From assembly GCA_030035585.1 (NCBI GenBank), contig CM057462.1:114881234-114945233 (forward strand): a stretch of DNA of 64,000 nt, given 5' to 3'. A model generated the notes under the pieces. That model worked only from the letters and a program-made list of their open reading frames with translations. It did no database searches and was not told where the DNA came from. This DNA is from Dugong dugon (taxonomy: Eukaryota > Chordata > Mammalia > Sirenia > Dugongidae). This document shows, one piece after another, positions 11,625-23,034 of this stretch (positions within the stretch are counted from its first letter, which is position 1; every line of letters begins with the position of its first letter). Both the position numbers and the translations under genes were made by a program.

Positions 11625-12146
11625 AAGGGAGAACTTCTTTTTTTTCTTTTTTTTTAAGATAACAGGTATTTCAACAGTTTAAATAATGATAATGATCAAT
11701 GTTGAAATTACAAACTATAAAAGGATAATCCTATAATGTAGTTTTCTGGGTAGGGTGGGATAAACAGGAGCTAAATTTTATGCATTGGTTTTAACTTTAG
11801 ATTGAAGAAAAGAGCTTAATCCACTAAAACTACAGGGAGGATGAAAAGGACAGGTGGAGATAAAAGAAAGTTTTCAGGCTTGTCAGCAAGCAGTTGTGTG
11901 ACTTTTGTCTAATGGCCAGAAAGTGGGAGGCAGGATTATCTTTTTAGATAAAGTGAAAAGTGTCAAAGAGCTTTTATTAATGAAGAAGAAGAATTAAAAA
12001 AAAAAAAAAGAAAACATTTATTGTGCTCCTACTTTGCTCTTGTGAAGAGTAGGGAAATGGACCATCTACAGAAACAAGGAAAAAAAAATGATAGTCATTA
12101 TTGAGGGATCACATGAAGTTAGTCTTAAAAAATATTTTGTAGCATC
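11625..12146. other. Gene-free stretch
   Basis: It contains T-rich (11638-11656) and A-rich (11996-12010, 12078-12087) runs and no recognised gene. A short relic may be present but I cannot name it. Confidence 0.45.
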
Positions 12147-12169
12147 AACCAGGAAAAGACAACACAAAA

Positions 12170-14371
12170 AAAGAAAATTACAGACAAATATCCCTCACGA
12201 ACATTGATGCAAAAATCCTCAACAAAATTCTAGCCAATAGAATTCAGCAACATATCAAAAAAATCATTCACCATGGTCAAGCGGGATCTATAGCAACTAT
12301 GCAGGGATGGTTCAATGTTAGAAAAACAATCAATGTAATCCATCACATAAATAAAATGAAAGACAACTACATGATCTTATCAATCGATGCAGAAAAGGCA
12401 TTTGATAAAGTCCAACATCCATTCATGATAAAAACACTCAACAAAATAGGAATAGAAGGGAAATTCCTCAAGCCAACATCATCTTAAATGGAGAGACTTT
12501 GAAAGCATTCCCCTTGAGAACGGGAACCAGACAAGGATGCTTTTTATCACCACTCTTATTCAACATTGTGCTCGCAGTCCTAGCCAGAGCAATTAGGCTA
12601 GAAAAAGAAATAAAGGACATCCAGATTAGTTGGGAAGGAGTAAAAGTATCTCTATTTGCAGATGATATGATCTTATCCATAGAAAACCCAAAAGAATCCA
12701 CAAGAAAACTACTGGAACTAATAGAAGATTTAAGCAAAGTTTCAGGATACAAGATAAACATATAAAAATCAGTTGGACTTCTTTACATCAACAAAGAGAA
12801 GCTTGAAGAGGAAATCACCAAATCAATACCATTTACAATAGCCTCCAAGAAGATAAAATACTTAGGAATAAATCTAACCAGAGACGTAAATGACCTGTAC
12901 AATGAAAACTACAAGACACTACTGCAAGAAACCAAAAGAGACCTGCATAAGTGGAAAAACATACCTTGCTCATGGATAGGTAGAATCGACATTGTGAAAA
13001 TGTCAATTCTACCCAAAGCAATCTACAGATACAATATAATCCTGATCCAAATTCCACCAGCATTTTTTAATGAGATGGAGAAACAAATCACCAACTTCAT
13101 ATGGAAAGAGAAGAGGCCCCAAATAAACAAAGCATTACTGAAGAAGAAAACAAAGTAGGAGGCCTCACATTACCTTATTTGAGAACCTATTATACTGCCA
13201 CTGTAGTCAAAACAGCCTGATACTGGTATAACAACAGATACATAGACCAATGGAACAAAATTGAGAACCCAGACATAAATTCATCCACCTATGAGCAGCT
13301 GATATTTGACAAAGACCTAAGTACATTAATTGGGGAAAACAGAGTCTCTTTAACAAATGGTGCTGGCATAACTGGATATCCATCTGCAAAAAACTGAAAC
13401 AAGACCCATACCTCACACCTTGCACAAAAACTAACTCAAAGTGGATCAGAGAATTAAATATAAAATTGAAAACAATGAATATCATGGAAGAAAAAATAGG
13501 GACAAAGTTAGGAGCTCTAATACATGGCATAAACACAATACAAACCATAAGTAACAATACACAAGCACCAGAAGAGAGACTAGATAACTGGGAGCTCCTA
13601 AAAATCAATCACTTATGCTCATAAAAGACTTCACCAAAAGAGTGAAAAGACAACTTACAGACTGGGAAAAAAACTTTGGCTATGACAAATCCAATCAGCA
13701 TCTAATCTCTAAAATCTACATGATACTGCAAAACCTCAACAACAAAAAGACAAATAACACAATTAAAATTGGCAAAGGATATGAACAGGCACTTTGCCAA
13801 AGAAGTTATTCAAGTGGCAAACAGACACATGAAGAAATGCTCATGATTATTAGCCATTAGAGAAATGCAGATCAAAACTACAATGAAATATCATCTCACC
13901 CCAACAAGGCTAGCGTTAGTCTAAAAAACACAAAATAATAAATGCTGGAGAGGTTGTGGAGGGACTGGAACACTTATACATTGTTGGTGGGAATGTAAAA
14001 TGGTACAATCACTTTGGAAATCGATCTGGCGCTTCCTTAAAAAGCTAGAAATAAAAGTACCATACGATCCAGGTGTCCCACTTCTTAGAATATATCCTAG
14101 AGAAATAAGAGCCATCACACGAACAGATATATGCAAGCCCATGTTCACTGCAGCATGGTTCACAATAGCAAAAAGATGGATACAACCTAGGTACCTATCA
14201 AAGGACAAATGGATAAACAAATTATGGTATATCCACACAATGGAATAGTACACAATGATAAAGAACAACGATGAAGCCAGGAAACATAACATGGAGAAAG
14301 GTGGAGGTCATTATGCTTAGTGAATTTAGTCAGTCACAGAAGGACAAATATTATATAAGACTGCTATTATA
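12170..14371 (+). pseudogene. L1 ORF2 remnant, RT to C terminus
   Basis: The translation shows L1 reverse transcriptase landmarks: an INIHHINK-like block after the start, [15 protein letters not shown] near 12380-12420, [14 protein letters not shown] near 12520, and the active-site stretch LFADDMIL near 12652. Thumb and C-terminal pieces follow in several frames (about 12780-14371). The endonuclease half is missing. The frame is broken by a stop near 12487 and many later shifts, so no functional polymerase is expected. The family's full ORF2 is about 1,270 residues; perhaps 60 percent of that is present in pieces. Confidence 0.85.
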
Positions 14372-14860
14372 TGAACTCAAGAAAGGGTTTAAACAGAGAA
14401 GAAAACATTCTTTGAAGGTTATGAGGGTGGGGAGGGAGGGTGAGGGTTATTTACTAACTAGATAGTAGATAAGAATTATCTTAGGTGAAGGGAAGGACAG
14501 CACACACTACAGGGGAAGTCAGCACAACTGGACTAAACCAAAGCTCAGAAGTTTCCTGAATACAATCAAACACTTCGAGGGACAGAGTAGCAGGGGTAGG
14601 GGTCTGGGGACCTTGCTTTCAGGGGACTTCTAGGTCAATTGGCATAACAAAGCTTATTAAGAAAATGTTCTGCATCCTACTTTGGTGAGTGACGTCTGGG
14701 GTTTTAAAAGCTTGCAAGCAGCCATCTAAGATGCATCAATTGGTCCCAACCACCTGGAGTAAAGGAGAATGAAGACACCAAAGACACAAGGAAAGTATTA
14801 GCCTAAGAGACAGAAAGGGCCACATAAACCAGAGACTTCATTAGCCTGAGACCAGAAGAA
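14208..14860 (+). repeat. 653-bp perfect inverted repeat, left arm
   Basis: I compared this block with the complement of 16312-16964 line by line and found no mismatch or indel. The identity stops sharply: 14861-14862 is GT where the other arm has CC. At the other end, AAATGG here faces GAATGG. The flanking L1 sequence on both sides is homologous but has many differences. Confidence 0.93.
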
Positions 14861-15402
14861 GTAGATGGTGCCCAGCTACCACCAATAACCACCCTGACAG
14901 GGAACACAACAGAGAGTCCCTGATGGAGCAGGAGAAAAGTAGGGTACAGAATTCAAATTCTAGTAAAAAGACCAGACTTAATGGTCTGACTGAGACTGGA
15001 GGAACCCTAGAAGACGTGGTCCCCAGACTCTCTGTTAACCCAGAACTAAAACCATTCCCTAAGCCAATCCTTCGGACAAAGATGAGACTGGAGAATAAGA
15101 CATAAAATGATACTCGTGAAGAGTGTGCTTCTTAGTTCAAATAGATACATGAAACTAAATGGGCAGCTTCTGTGCAGAGGCCAGATGAGAAGGCAGAAAG
15201 GGATAGGAGCTGATTGAATGGACATGGGAAATCTGAGGTGGAAAGGAAGAGTATGCTGTCACATTATAGGGACAGCAACTAGGGTCACATAATAATATGT
15301 GTATAAATTTTTGTGTGAGAAACTAACTTGAGCTGTAAACTTTCACTTAAAGCACAATAAAAAAAAGTAAAAATAAAAACATCTTTTAGCTAAAAAAAAA
15401 AA

Positions 15403-15470
15403 ATACGTGAAATTGTGCAGTACAGATTAGTAAGTAAGCACAAGTAAGCCCGTACATAAGTTGCCTCCTG
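15403..15470 (+). repeat. Direct repeat A beside the L1 pair
   Basis: The GTGAAATTGTGCAGTAC block followed by GATTAGTAAGTAAGCACAAG recurs with about ten differences at 17093-17150, in the same orientation, on the far side of the minus-strand L1. The family is unknown. Confidence 0.6.
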
Positions 15471-15820
15471 TAAGTCTGTGGGTACCTTGCTTACTGGTTA
15501 ATTCACCACTGCCCAAATCACTTTTCAAAAAAACTTCTTCTGTTTCCAGGTTGCATGTTCAACTACTCCCAGTAATTGTGATTGCTTATTATATCTCCAT
15601 CCATTAACATCTTCCTGTTTTGCTTTGATTTTCCCTAATTCAGTTTATAACATGCTAGCCAATAAGCTAATTCCACCTTTACCTTCATATGCCAGAATTT
15701 CAGCCCTGATTAACAATATTATGCACTTCTTCCATGCTACACAGTCAGCTGAGTTCTATTGGAAAAAAAAAAAAAAAAAAAAAAAAAACCGTAAAGCAGG
15801 GCAGACTGATTCTACAAAAT
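15471..15820. other. Gene-free stretch ending in A26
   Basis: It contains an uninterrupted run of about 26 A at 15763-15788. The run looks like a retroposon tail, but nothing upstream is recognisable as its body. Confidence 0.45.
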
Positions 15821-17078
15821 ATTTCTTTTCTTTTTTACTTTTTTTTATTTTTCCCATATAAAAATTTATACATACATTGTTATGTGACCCTAATTGCTCT
15901 CCCCATATTTTAACAGCACACTCCTCCTTTCCACCCCTGATTCCCCACGTCCATTTAACCAGCTCCTAACCCTCTCTGCCTTCCAATCTCACCTCTGGAC
16001 GGAAGCTGCTGGTTTAGTCTCTTGTATCTACTTGAGCTAAGAGGCACACTCCTCACGAGTATCAATTTATGTCCCACAGTCCAGTCCAATCTCTTTCTGA
16101 AGAGTTGGCCTTGGAAACTGTTTTAGTTCTGGGCTGATAGAGAATCCAGGGGCCATGCTTTCTGGGATTCCTCCAGTCTCAGTCAGACCATTAAGTCTGG
16201 TCTTCTTACTAGAATTTGAGTTCTGCACCCCACCTTTCTCCTGGTCCTTCTGGGACTCTCTGCTGTGTTCCCTGTCAGGGCAGTCATTGGTGGTAGCTCG
16301 GCACCATCTGGTTCTTCTGGTCTCAGGCTAATGAAGTCTCTGGTTTATGTGGCCCTTTCTGTCTCTTAGGCTAATACTTTCCTTGTGTCTTTGGTGTCTT
16401 CATTCTCCTTTACTCCAGGTGGTTGGGACCAATTGATGCATCTTAGATGGCTGCTTGCAAGCTTTTAAAACCCCAGACGTCACTCACCAAAGTAGGATGC
16501 AGAACATTTTCTTAATAAGCTTTGTTATGCCAATTGACCTAGAAGTCCCCTGAAAGCAAGGTCCCCAGACCCCTACCCCTGCTACTCTGTCCCTCGAAGT
16601 GTTTGATTGTATTCAGGAAACTTCTGAGCTTTGGTTTAGTCCAGTTGTGCTGACTTCCCCTGTAGTGTGTGCTGTCCTTCCCTTCACCTAAGATAATTCT
16701 TATCTACTATCTAGTTAGTAAATAACCCTCACCCTCCCTCCCCACCCTCATAACCTTCAAAGAATGTTTTCTTCTCTGTTTAAACCCTTTCTTGAGTTCA
16801 TATAATAGCAGTCTTATATAATATTTGTCCTTCTGTGACTGACTAAATTCACTAAGCATAATGACCTCCACCTTTCTCCATGTTATGTTTCCTGGCTTCA
16901 TCGTTGTTCTTTATCATTGTGTACTATTCCATTGTGTGGATATACCATAATTTGTTTATCCATTCGTCCGTTGATGGGCTCTTAGGTTGTTTCCATCTTT
17001 TTGCTATTATGAACAGTGCTGCAATGAACATGGAAATGCGTATATCTATTTGTGCAGTGGTTCTTATTTCACCTGTTT
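15821..17078 (-). mobile_element. 5'-truncated L1, ORF2 end plus 3' UTR
   Basis: On the minus strand it starts in the last part of ORF2 (an AAAAAGATGGAAACAACC block near 17000), passes the ORF2 end and runs through the 3' UTR to a T/A-rich end near 15821-15850. It is a sister of the L1 at 12147 in the opposite orientation. The open frame at 16707-16901 is identical in protein sequence to one at 14271-14465, which first revealed the identical arms. Confidence 0.87.
16312..16964 (-). repeat. 653-bp perfect inverted repeat, right arm
   Basis: Exact complement of 14208-14860; the two arms are separated by 1,451 bp. The identical tract lies inside two L1 copies that differ at many positions outside it (for example 16060-16311 against 14861-15110). 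Confidence 0.93.
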
Positions 17079-17092
17079 TGATGTGGCAAAAA

Positions 17093-17150
17093 ACAGGTGA
17101 AATCTTGTACTACCGATTAGTAAATAAGCACAAGTAAGCCTGTGCATATC
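17093..17150 (+). repeat. Direct repeat B beside the L1 pair
   Basis: Counterpart of 15403-15470, with a shared GATTAGTAAATAAGCACAAG core. Just upstream, CACCTGTTTT and AAAACAGGTG form a short hairpin (17070-17100). Confidence 0.6.
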
Positions 17151-17289
17151 TGTTGGGTGATCTGCCCCTGGTGGGGCATGGGTGAATAAGATGACAAGCT
17201 CTAATGTGACTCTCAGAATAGATGGATAAGAGGGAGTGAAGAGACATCATTGCAGATGGGAAGTCAGAGAACCCCTTGCCACATAATCA

Positions 17290-17935
17290 AATCAACAGTA
17301 TTTTCTGTCCTCATGATTGGCCTCTCAGCAGCATTCAATATTGTTAATACGTTTTTTCCTTGAAATATGCTCTGCCTTGCTTTCTGTATCTCACACACAA
17401 CTGGTTTCTCTTCTACCTCTCTCTTCTTCTCTCCCATCTTTGTTATTTGTTCTTGCCGCTCATTCCTTGTCTCACTCTACATTCTCTCCCAAGGTGAACT
17501 CATCTACACATATGGGTTCAAGTACGTTTATATGCTGATGATTCTCAAATTTATTTCTCTTTTCCAGGCATTTCCTGTGATCTCCAGACTCATATATCTA
17601 ATTAGATTATCTACATCCACACACGAATGTCTCATCTTCTCTTCAATGTGTTCAAAACTAAATTCATGATCTTCCCCATGAACTTGGTTCTTCTCCAGAC
17701 TCATCTGTTTAATTACATCATACAGATCTACACTTGAATGTTTCATCTTCAACATTTTCAAAACTGAAACCATGATCTTCTCCTTAAACTTGGTCCTTTT
17801 CTACTTCTCCCTATGTCAGCAAATCGTACTAACATTAATTAAGCTGTACAACCCAGACTCCATAAGTCATTCTTGATCCTATTTTCCTAGCAAACCCATA
17901 TCCACTAAATCACCAATGCAATAGACTCCCCCCCA
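17290..17935 (+). mobile_element. L2 LINE, reverse transcriptase part (left half)
   Basis: The sequence follows L2 ORF2 order. A block near 17470-17530 reads CTCTACATTCTCTCCCAAGG and then TATATGCTGATGATTCTCAA, which corresponds to the YADDSQ active-site region. The LQTHISN-type and KLNSKT-type segments follow. No frame stays open. A 111-bp segment is tandemly duplicated (17581-17805). The element resumes at 21132 after an RTE insertion. Confidence 0.75.
17581..17805 (+). repeat. Tandem duplication of about 111 bp inside L2
   Basis: Unit 1 starts at 17581 and unit 2 at 17692, both with TCTCCAGACTCAT. Both units share the GAATGT.TCATCTTC and CAAAACTAAAT/TGAAAC segments with moderate divergence. 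The duplication is also visible in the minus-strand frame 17528-17773 as two similar peptide segments. Confidence 0.75.
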
Positions 17936-17944
17936 CCCCACCCC

Positions 17945-20900
17945 ATGCTTCTGTCAGTTTGTTGTACTGTGGGGGCTTGCTCTGTTGCTGTGATGCCGGA
18001 AGCTATGCCACTGGTATTCAAATACCATCAGGGTCACCCATGGTGGACAGGTTTCAGGTGAGCTTCCAAATTAAGACAGACTAGTAAAAAGAACCTGGCT
18101 GTCTACTTCTGAAAAAGAATTAGTGAGTGAAAACCTTCAGAATAGTAGAACATTGTCTGATATAGTGCCAGAAGGTGAGCCCCTCAGGTTGGAAGACACT
18201 CAAAAGATGACTGGGGAAGAGCTGCCCTCTCAAAGTAGAGTCAATCTTAATTATGTGGATGGAGTCAAACTTCTGGGACCTTTGTTTGCTGATTTAGCAT
18301 GACTCAAGAAGAAACTGCAAACATTCATTGATAATTGGAACATGGAATGTACAAAGTATGAATCTAAGGAAGTTGGAAATCATCAAAAAAGAAATAGAAA
18401 GCATATATGTCAATATCTTAGGCATTAGTGAGCTGAAATGGACTGGTATTGGCCATTTGGAATCAGGCAAACATAAATGATCTACTATGCCAGGAATGAC
18501 AACTTGAAGAGGAATGGCATTGCATTTATTATCAAAAACAACATTTCAAGATCTATCCTAAAGTACTGTGCTGGCGGTGATAGGATAATAGACACATGCC
18601 TACAAGGAAGACCACTAAATACGACTATTATTCAAATCTATGCACCAACTACTAAGGCCAAATATGAAGAAACTTAATTTACCAAATTCTGCAGTCTGAA
18701 ATTGATCAAACATGCAATCAAGATGCATTGATAATTACTGGCAATTGGAATGTTAAAATTGGAAACAAAGAAGGATCAGTAGTTGGAAAATATGGCTTTG
18801 GTGATAGAAACGACACTGAAAATCATGTGATAGAATTTTTCAAGACCAACAACTTCTTCATCGCAAATACCTTTTTTCAACAACATAAACAGTGACTGTA
18901 CCCATGGACCTTGCCAGATGGAATACACAGAAATCAAATGGACTACATCTGTGGAAAGAGATGATGAAAAAGTTCAATATCATCACTCAGAACAAGGCCA
19001 GGGGCCCACTGTGGAACAGACCATCAATTGCTCATATGTAAGTTCAAGTTGAAGCTGAAGATAATTAGAACAGGTTCATGGGAGCCAAAGTATGACCTTG
19101 AGTACATCCCACCTGAATTTAGAGTCCATCTCAAGAATAGTTTTGACCGTTGAATACTAATGACCGAAGACCAGACAAGTTGTGGAATGCCATCAATGAC
19201 ATCATACATGAAGAAAGCAAGAGGTCATTAAAAAGACAGGAAAGAAAGAAAAGACCAAAATGGATGTCAGAAGAGACTCTGAAAGTTACTCTTGAACATA
19301 GAGTAGCTAAAGCGAAAGGAAGAAATGATGAAGTAAAAGAGCTGAACAGAAGATTCAAAGGGTAGCTCAAGAAGACAAAGTAAATTATTATAATGAAATA
19401 TGGAAAGACCTGGAGATAGAAAACCTACAGGTAAGAACATGCTCAGCATTTCTCAAGCTGAAAGAGCTGAAGAAAAGTTTCAAGCCTCGAGCTGCATTAT
19501 TGAAGGATTCTATGGGGAAAATAGTAAATAAGGCAGGAAGCATTGAGAGAAGATGGAAAGAATACACAGAATCACTGTACCAAAAAAAAAAAAAAAAATT
19601 GGTCAACATTCAACCATTTCTGGAGGTAGCATGTGATCAAGAACTGATGGTTCTAAAGGAAGAGGTCCAAGCTGCACACTGAGAACATTGTTGAAAAACA
19701 AGGCTCCAGGAATTGATAGAATATCAATTGAGATGTTTCAACAAACAAATGCCATGCTGGAGTGCTCACTCATCTAAGCCAAGAAATTTGGAAGACAGCT
19801 ACCGCCCATCCAACTGGAAGAGATCCATATTTGTGCCCATTCTAAAGAAAGGTGATCCAACCGAAAGCAGAAATTATCAAACAATGTTGTTAACATCACT
19901 TACAAGTAAAATTTTGCTGAATATCATTCAAAACTGGATGCAGCAGCACATTGACAAGAACTGCCAGAAATTCAGAGCAGATTCAGGAGAGGGCATGGAG
20001 CAAGGGATATCATTGCTGATGTCAAATGAATCCTGGCTGAAAGGAGGGAATACCAGAAAAATGTCTACCTGTGTCTTATTGACTATGCAAAGGCATTCAA
20101 CTGTGTGTATCATAACAAATTATGGATAACATTGCAAAGAATGGGAATTCCAGAACACTTAATTGTGCTCATGAGAAACCTGTATTTAGCCGAAGAGTCA
20201 GTCTTTCGAAAAGAACAAGCAGATGCTGTGTGGTTTAAGTCATGAAAGGTGTGCGTCGGGGTTATATCCTTTCATCATACTTATTCAGTCTGTATGCTGA
20301 GTAAGTAATCTGAGAAGCTGGACTATATGAAGACGAATAGTGCATCAGGATTGGAGGAAGATTCATTAACAACCTGCGATACGCAGATGACACAACCTTG
20401 CTTGCTGAAAGTGAAGAGGACTTGAAGCACTTACTGATGAAGATCAGGACCACAGCCTTCAGTATGGATTGCACCTCAGCATAAAGAAAACAAAAATCCT
20501 CACAACTGGACCAACAAGCAACATTATGAAACAAGAGATGAGTTTGAAGTTGTAAAGGATTTCATTTTACTTACATCCACAATCAACACCCATGGAAGCA
20601 GCAGTCAGGAAATAAAATGAGGCATTGCACTGGGCAAACATGCTGCAAAAGATCTGTTTAAAGTGTTAAAAAGCAAAGATGTCATTTTAATGACTAAGGT
20701 GCGCTTGACCCAAGCCATGGTGTTTTCAGTCGTCTCATATGTATGTGAAATGTGGACAATGAATAAGGAAAACTGAAGAAGAAGCGATGCCTTTTAATTA
20801 TGGAGTTGGCGAAGAATATTGAATATATCATGGACTGCCAGAAGAACAAACAAATTTGTCTTGGAAGAAGTACAGCGAGAATGCTCATGAGAAGTGTGGA

Positions 20901-21131
20901 TGGTGAGACTTCATCTCACGTACTTTGCACATGTTATCAGGAGGGACCAGTCCCTGGAGAAGGACATCATGCTTGGTAGAGTAGAGGGTCAATGAAAAAG
21001 AGGAAGACCCTTGATGAGATGGATTGATATAGTGGCTGCAACAATGGGCTCAAGCATAAATATGATTGTGAGGATGGCAAAGGGTTGCTATGAGTGGGAA
21101 CCAACTAGATGGCACTTAACAACAACAGCAA
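17945..21131 (+). mobile_element. Full-length-sized RTE (BovB-like) LINE
   Basis: About 3.19 kb, the usual size for an RTE element. The 5' UTR begins near CTTCTGTCAGTTTGTTGTAC. The endonuclease lies at 18335-19010 and a linker at 19150-19690. The reverse transcriptase spans 19690-20480, with YADDT at 20380-20394, and a C-terminal region reaches about 20980. The 3' tail ends in CACTTAACAACAACAGCAA. It is inserted in an L2, with related segments of about 60 bp on both sides. Many stops and frameshifts make it inactive. RTE elements of this type are typical of afrotherians. Confidence 0.9.
18335..20980 (+). pseudogene. RTE polyprotein remnant, EN and RT domains
   Basis: In the intact family one protein carries an apurinic-type endonuclease and a reverse transcriptase. 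Here the endonuclease opens with a GTWNV-like segment (18340) and has the ISELKWTG-like motif near 18430. The PDGIHRNQMDYI-like segment near 18910-18945 marks its end. The RT has NKAPGID near 19695, a KDNYQ/LLTSLTSKILLNII stretch near 19875-19930, a DYAKAFN-like site near 20080-20100 and YADDT at 20380. These occur in different frames with internal stops (for example near 18495, 18677 and 19364). The copy is coding-dead. Confidence 0.88.
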
Positions 21132-21843
21132 CCCTTATGTAATTCTTGATCCTACTTTCTTAGCTCCCTATATCCATTACATCACCAATATATATGAACT
21201 AATCTCTCTTAGAAGTGTTCACTTCTCTCCATATTCTTTTACAACTGCCTGTTCTAAGCTTTTTCGTACGATAAACTATTAACCGATACCTCCTCATTAT
21301 TCTTACTTAGGTCCAATCCAATCATGCATATTTGATCACACGTCACATGTACTTAAAACTCTTTAATGATTTCCCATGCCTTTTAAGAATTAGAACAAGT
21401 CCCTACATATTTGACCTCTTCACTGTCTGGTTGTCACCTTATGCTTTTTACCATTTTGATCTCTGTGACTCAGTGATTTTTTTCTTTTTTTCTTGTTCTT
21501 TCAGATGGATTTTGTTGCCATTTTCCATCCTATCTCTGGAACATTTTACATGCTTTTCTTGTGCCTGGAATTCACTGAGTTAATTTTAACTAAATCTTCA
21601 GACCATAGCTGAAATATCATTTCCTCAAGTGAACCTTTCGTTTCATAACAGAAAAGGTCATATGTCTCAATTGTAAATACTTAGGGTACCGTTTTGTTCA
21701 CAGCACCTTTTACCACTTTAATTTAGTAATTAATTATTGTTAATGTATGTCTCTGCATTAGATTGTGAGTTTCTACATCTCCAGCGTCTTATACAATGCC
21801 TTATATTCAGTAGATACTCAACAAATATAAGCTTGATGAATGA
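21132..21843 (+). mobile_element. L2 LINE 3' half (continuation)
   Basis: The L2 interrupted at about 17935 continues here through the 3' UTR. The AATCATGCATATTTGATCAC and TTAAAACTCTTTAATGATTT blocks are present, as is the TTAGATTGTGAGTTTC block near 21758. The characteristic terminus CTCAACAAATATAAGCTTG...GAATGAA ends near 21843. Confidence 0.75.
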
Positions 21844-22039
21844 ATTAACCAGCAAAATAAACTATCTAAAGCCTAAAATGTAGGCTTGGACCAAATATGT
21901 AGGCTTCATAGTTATCAGCATATATACCCAAGGTATTAGGCTGTTTTTCTACCGTGACACAGTTGATAAATACCAGGATACTCCCTTCGACATCTGCAAC
22001 TTGCTGTACCTGTAAATTTTAAAATAGGGAGGTGGCAGA

Positions 22040-23032
22040 TTTAATTACTTTTCCCAGTATTTCTCCTTTCCTTGTATCCATAGCCTATGTCTTGTGACTT
22101 TGCAGTTCTTCCTATTAGATAAGGAGTGTACTTCTCTGCCCCCCACCACAACTTTGGGCTCAGCAGATGACTTGCTTTGGTCAATGGGATTTTAGCAGAT
22201 GTGTTGCAAGCAGAGAGGTAAAATGTGTTGTCATGGCTACACTTGCCCTTTTTTTTATTTCCTCCGTCATCACAAGAAGAACAAACCCTTAGGTAGCCTG
22301 CTGGTCCCAGGAAGATGCAAGACATATGGAGTTGTCTTAGGCTGGGTTCTCTAGAAAAGCAAAACCAGTAAAGCGTATAAATATATATATAGAGAGATTT
22401 ATATCAAGGAAATGGCTCACACGGTTGTAGAGGCTGATATGTCCCAAGTCCATGGGTCAGGATATTCATGTAGCCACAGGGACTGGTGAACCCAAGATCA
22501 GCAAGTCAGAGAGCAGGGCTCTTGCTCACAGGCTGCAAAGATTGATGAATCCCAAGACTGGCAGGCAAGACTGCAGGTAAGCTAATAGCTCAAGTCCCCA
22601 GAACTGGAAGTCAGATGAACAGGAGCCAGCTGCAGGATCCAGAGCGAGCAAAAGCCCATGAGTCTTGTCAGAATGCCCACTTATATTTGATGCAGGCCAC
22701 ACGTCCAAGGAAACTTCTTTTCAGTTAACTGACTACTCACAGCAGATCCCATCATGGTGGGATCGCATTATATAGGTCTCATTATCGAAGTGATCACGAC
22801 ACCATATAACTGCCAAACCACTCTGAGAATTATGGCCCAGACAAGCTGACATACAACCTTAACCATGACAGGAGTAAACTTGTCCTCATCAACCCACAGA
22901 CCTGCATCCTAAAGGAGAACCATTCTACTAACTTGTAGAAATGTGAATGTGAGAATAACTGATTGGCATTCTAAGCTACTGAGTTTTAGGTTGATTGTTC
23001 AGCATTATTGTAGTAATATCTAACAGATACAG
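22040..23032 (+). mobile_element. MLT1-type LTR, split by a younger LTR
   Basis: The left part (22040-22332) has GACTTGCTTTGGTCAATGGG and AGATGTGTTGCAAGCAGAG. The right part (22871-23032) has AAGCTACTGAGTTTTAGG and ends ATCTAACAGATAC. These are MLT1 LTR landmarks in plus orientation. The frame at 22041-22325 (minus) is a shadow in this LTR. Confidence 0.7.
22333..22870 (-). mobile_element. Solo LTR, ERVL/MaLR-like, nested
   Basis: About 538 bp with TG...CA ends (plus strand TGTCTTAGGC ... CCATGACA). The exact 5-bp duplication GGAGT lies at 22328-22332 and 22871-22875. It carries an AT-rich TATATATATAGAGAG segment near 22380 and a GGCTCACACGGTTGTAGAGG segment. It interrupts the MLT1 LTR and so is younger. 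The exact family is not resolved. Confidence 0.75.
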
Positions 23033-23034
23033 CA

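Larger units (their letters stand above)
12147..15398 (+). mobile_element. 5'-truncated L1 with ORF2 fragment and 3' UTR
   Basis: It starts inside the ORF2 reverse transcriptase (CCAGGAAAAGACAACAC) and runs through the ORF2 C terminus and a long 3' UTR to A-rich ends at 15358-15405. The 3' UTR tail (AACTTTCACTTAAAGCACAA) differs from the tail of the L1 at 39054, so this is another subfamily or an older copy. Part of it, 14208-14860, is exactly identical to the opposite-strand L1 at 16312-16964. No clear target-site duplication was found. Confidence 0.85.

Noticed and set aside
22041-22325. 94-codon minus-strand frame
   Set aside because: It lies wholly inside a plus-oriented MLT1-type LTR and crosses no recognisable protein domain.
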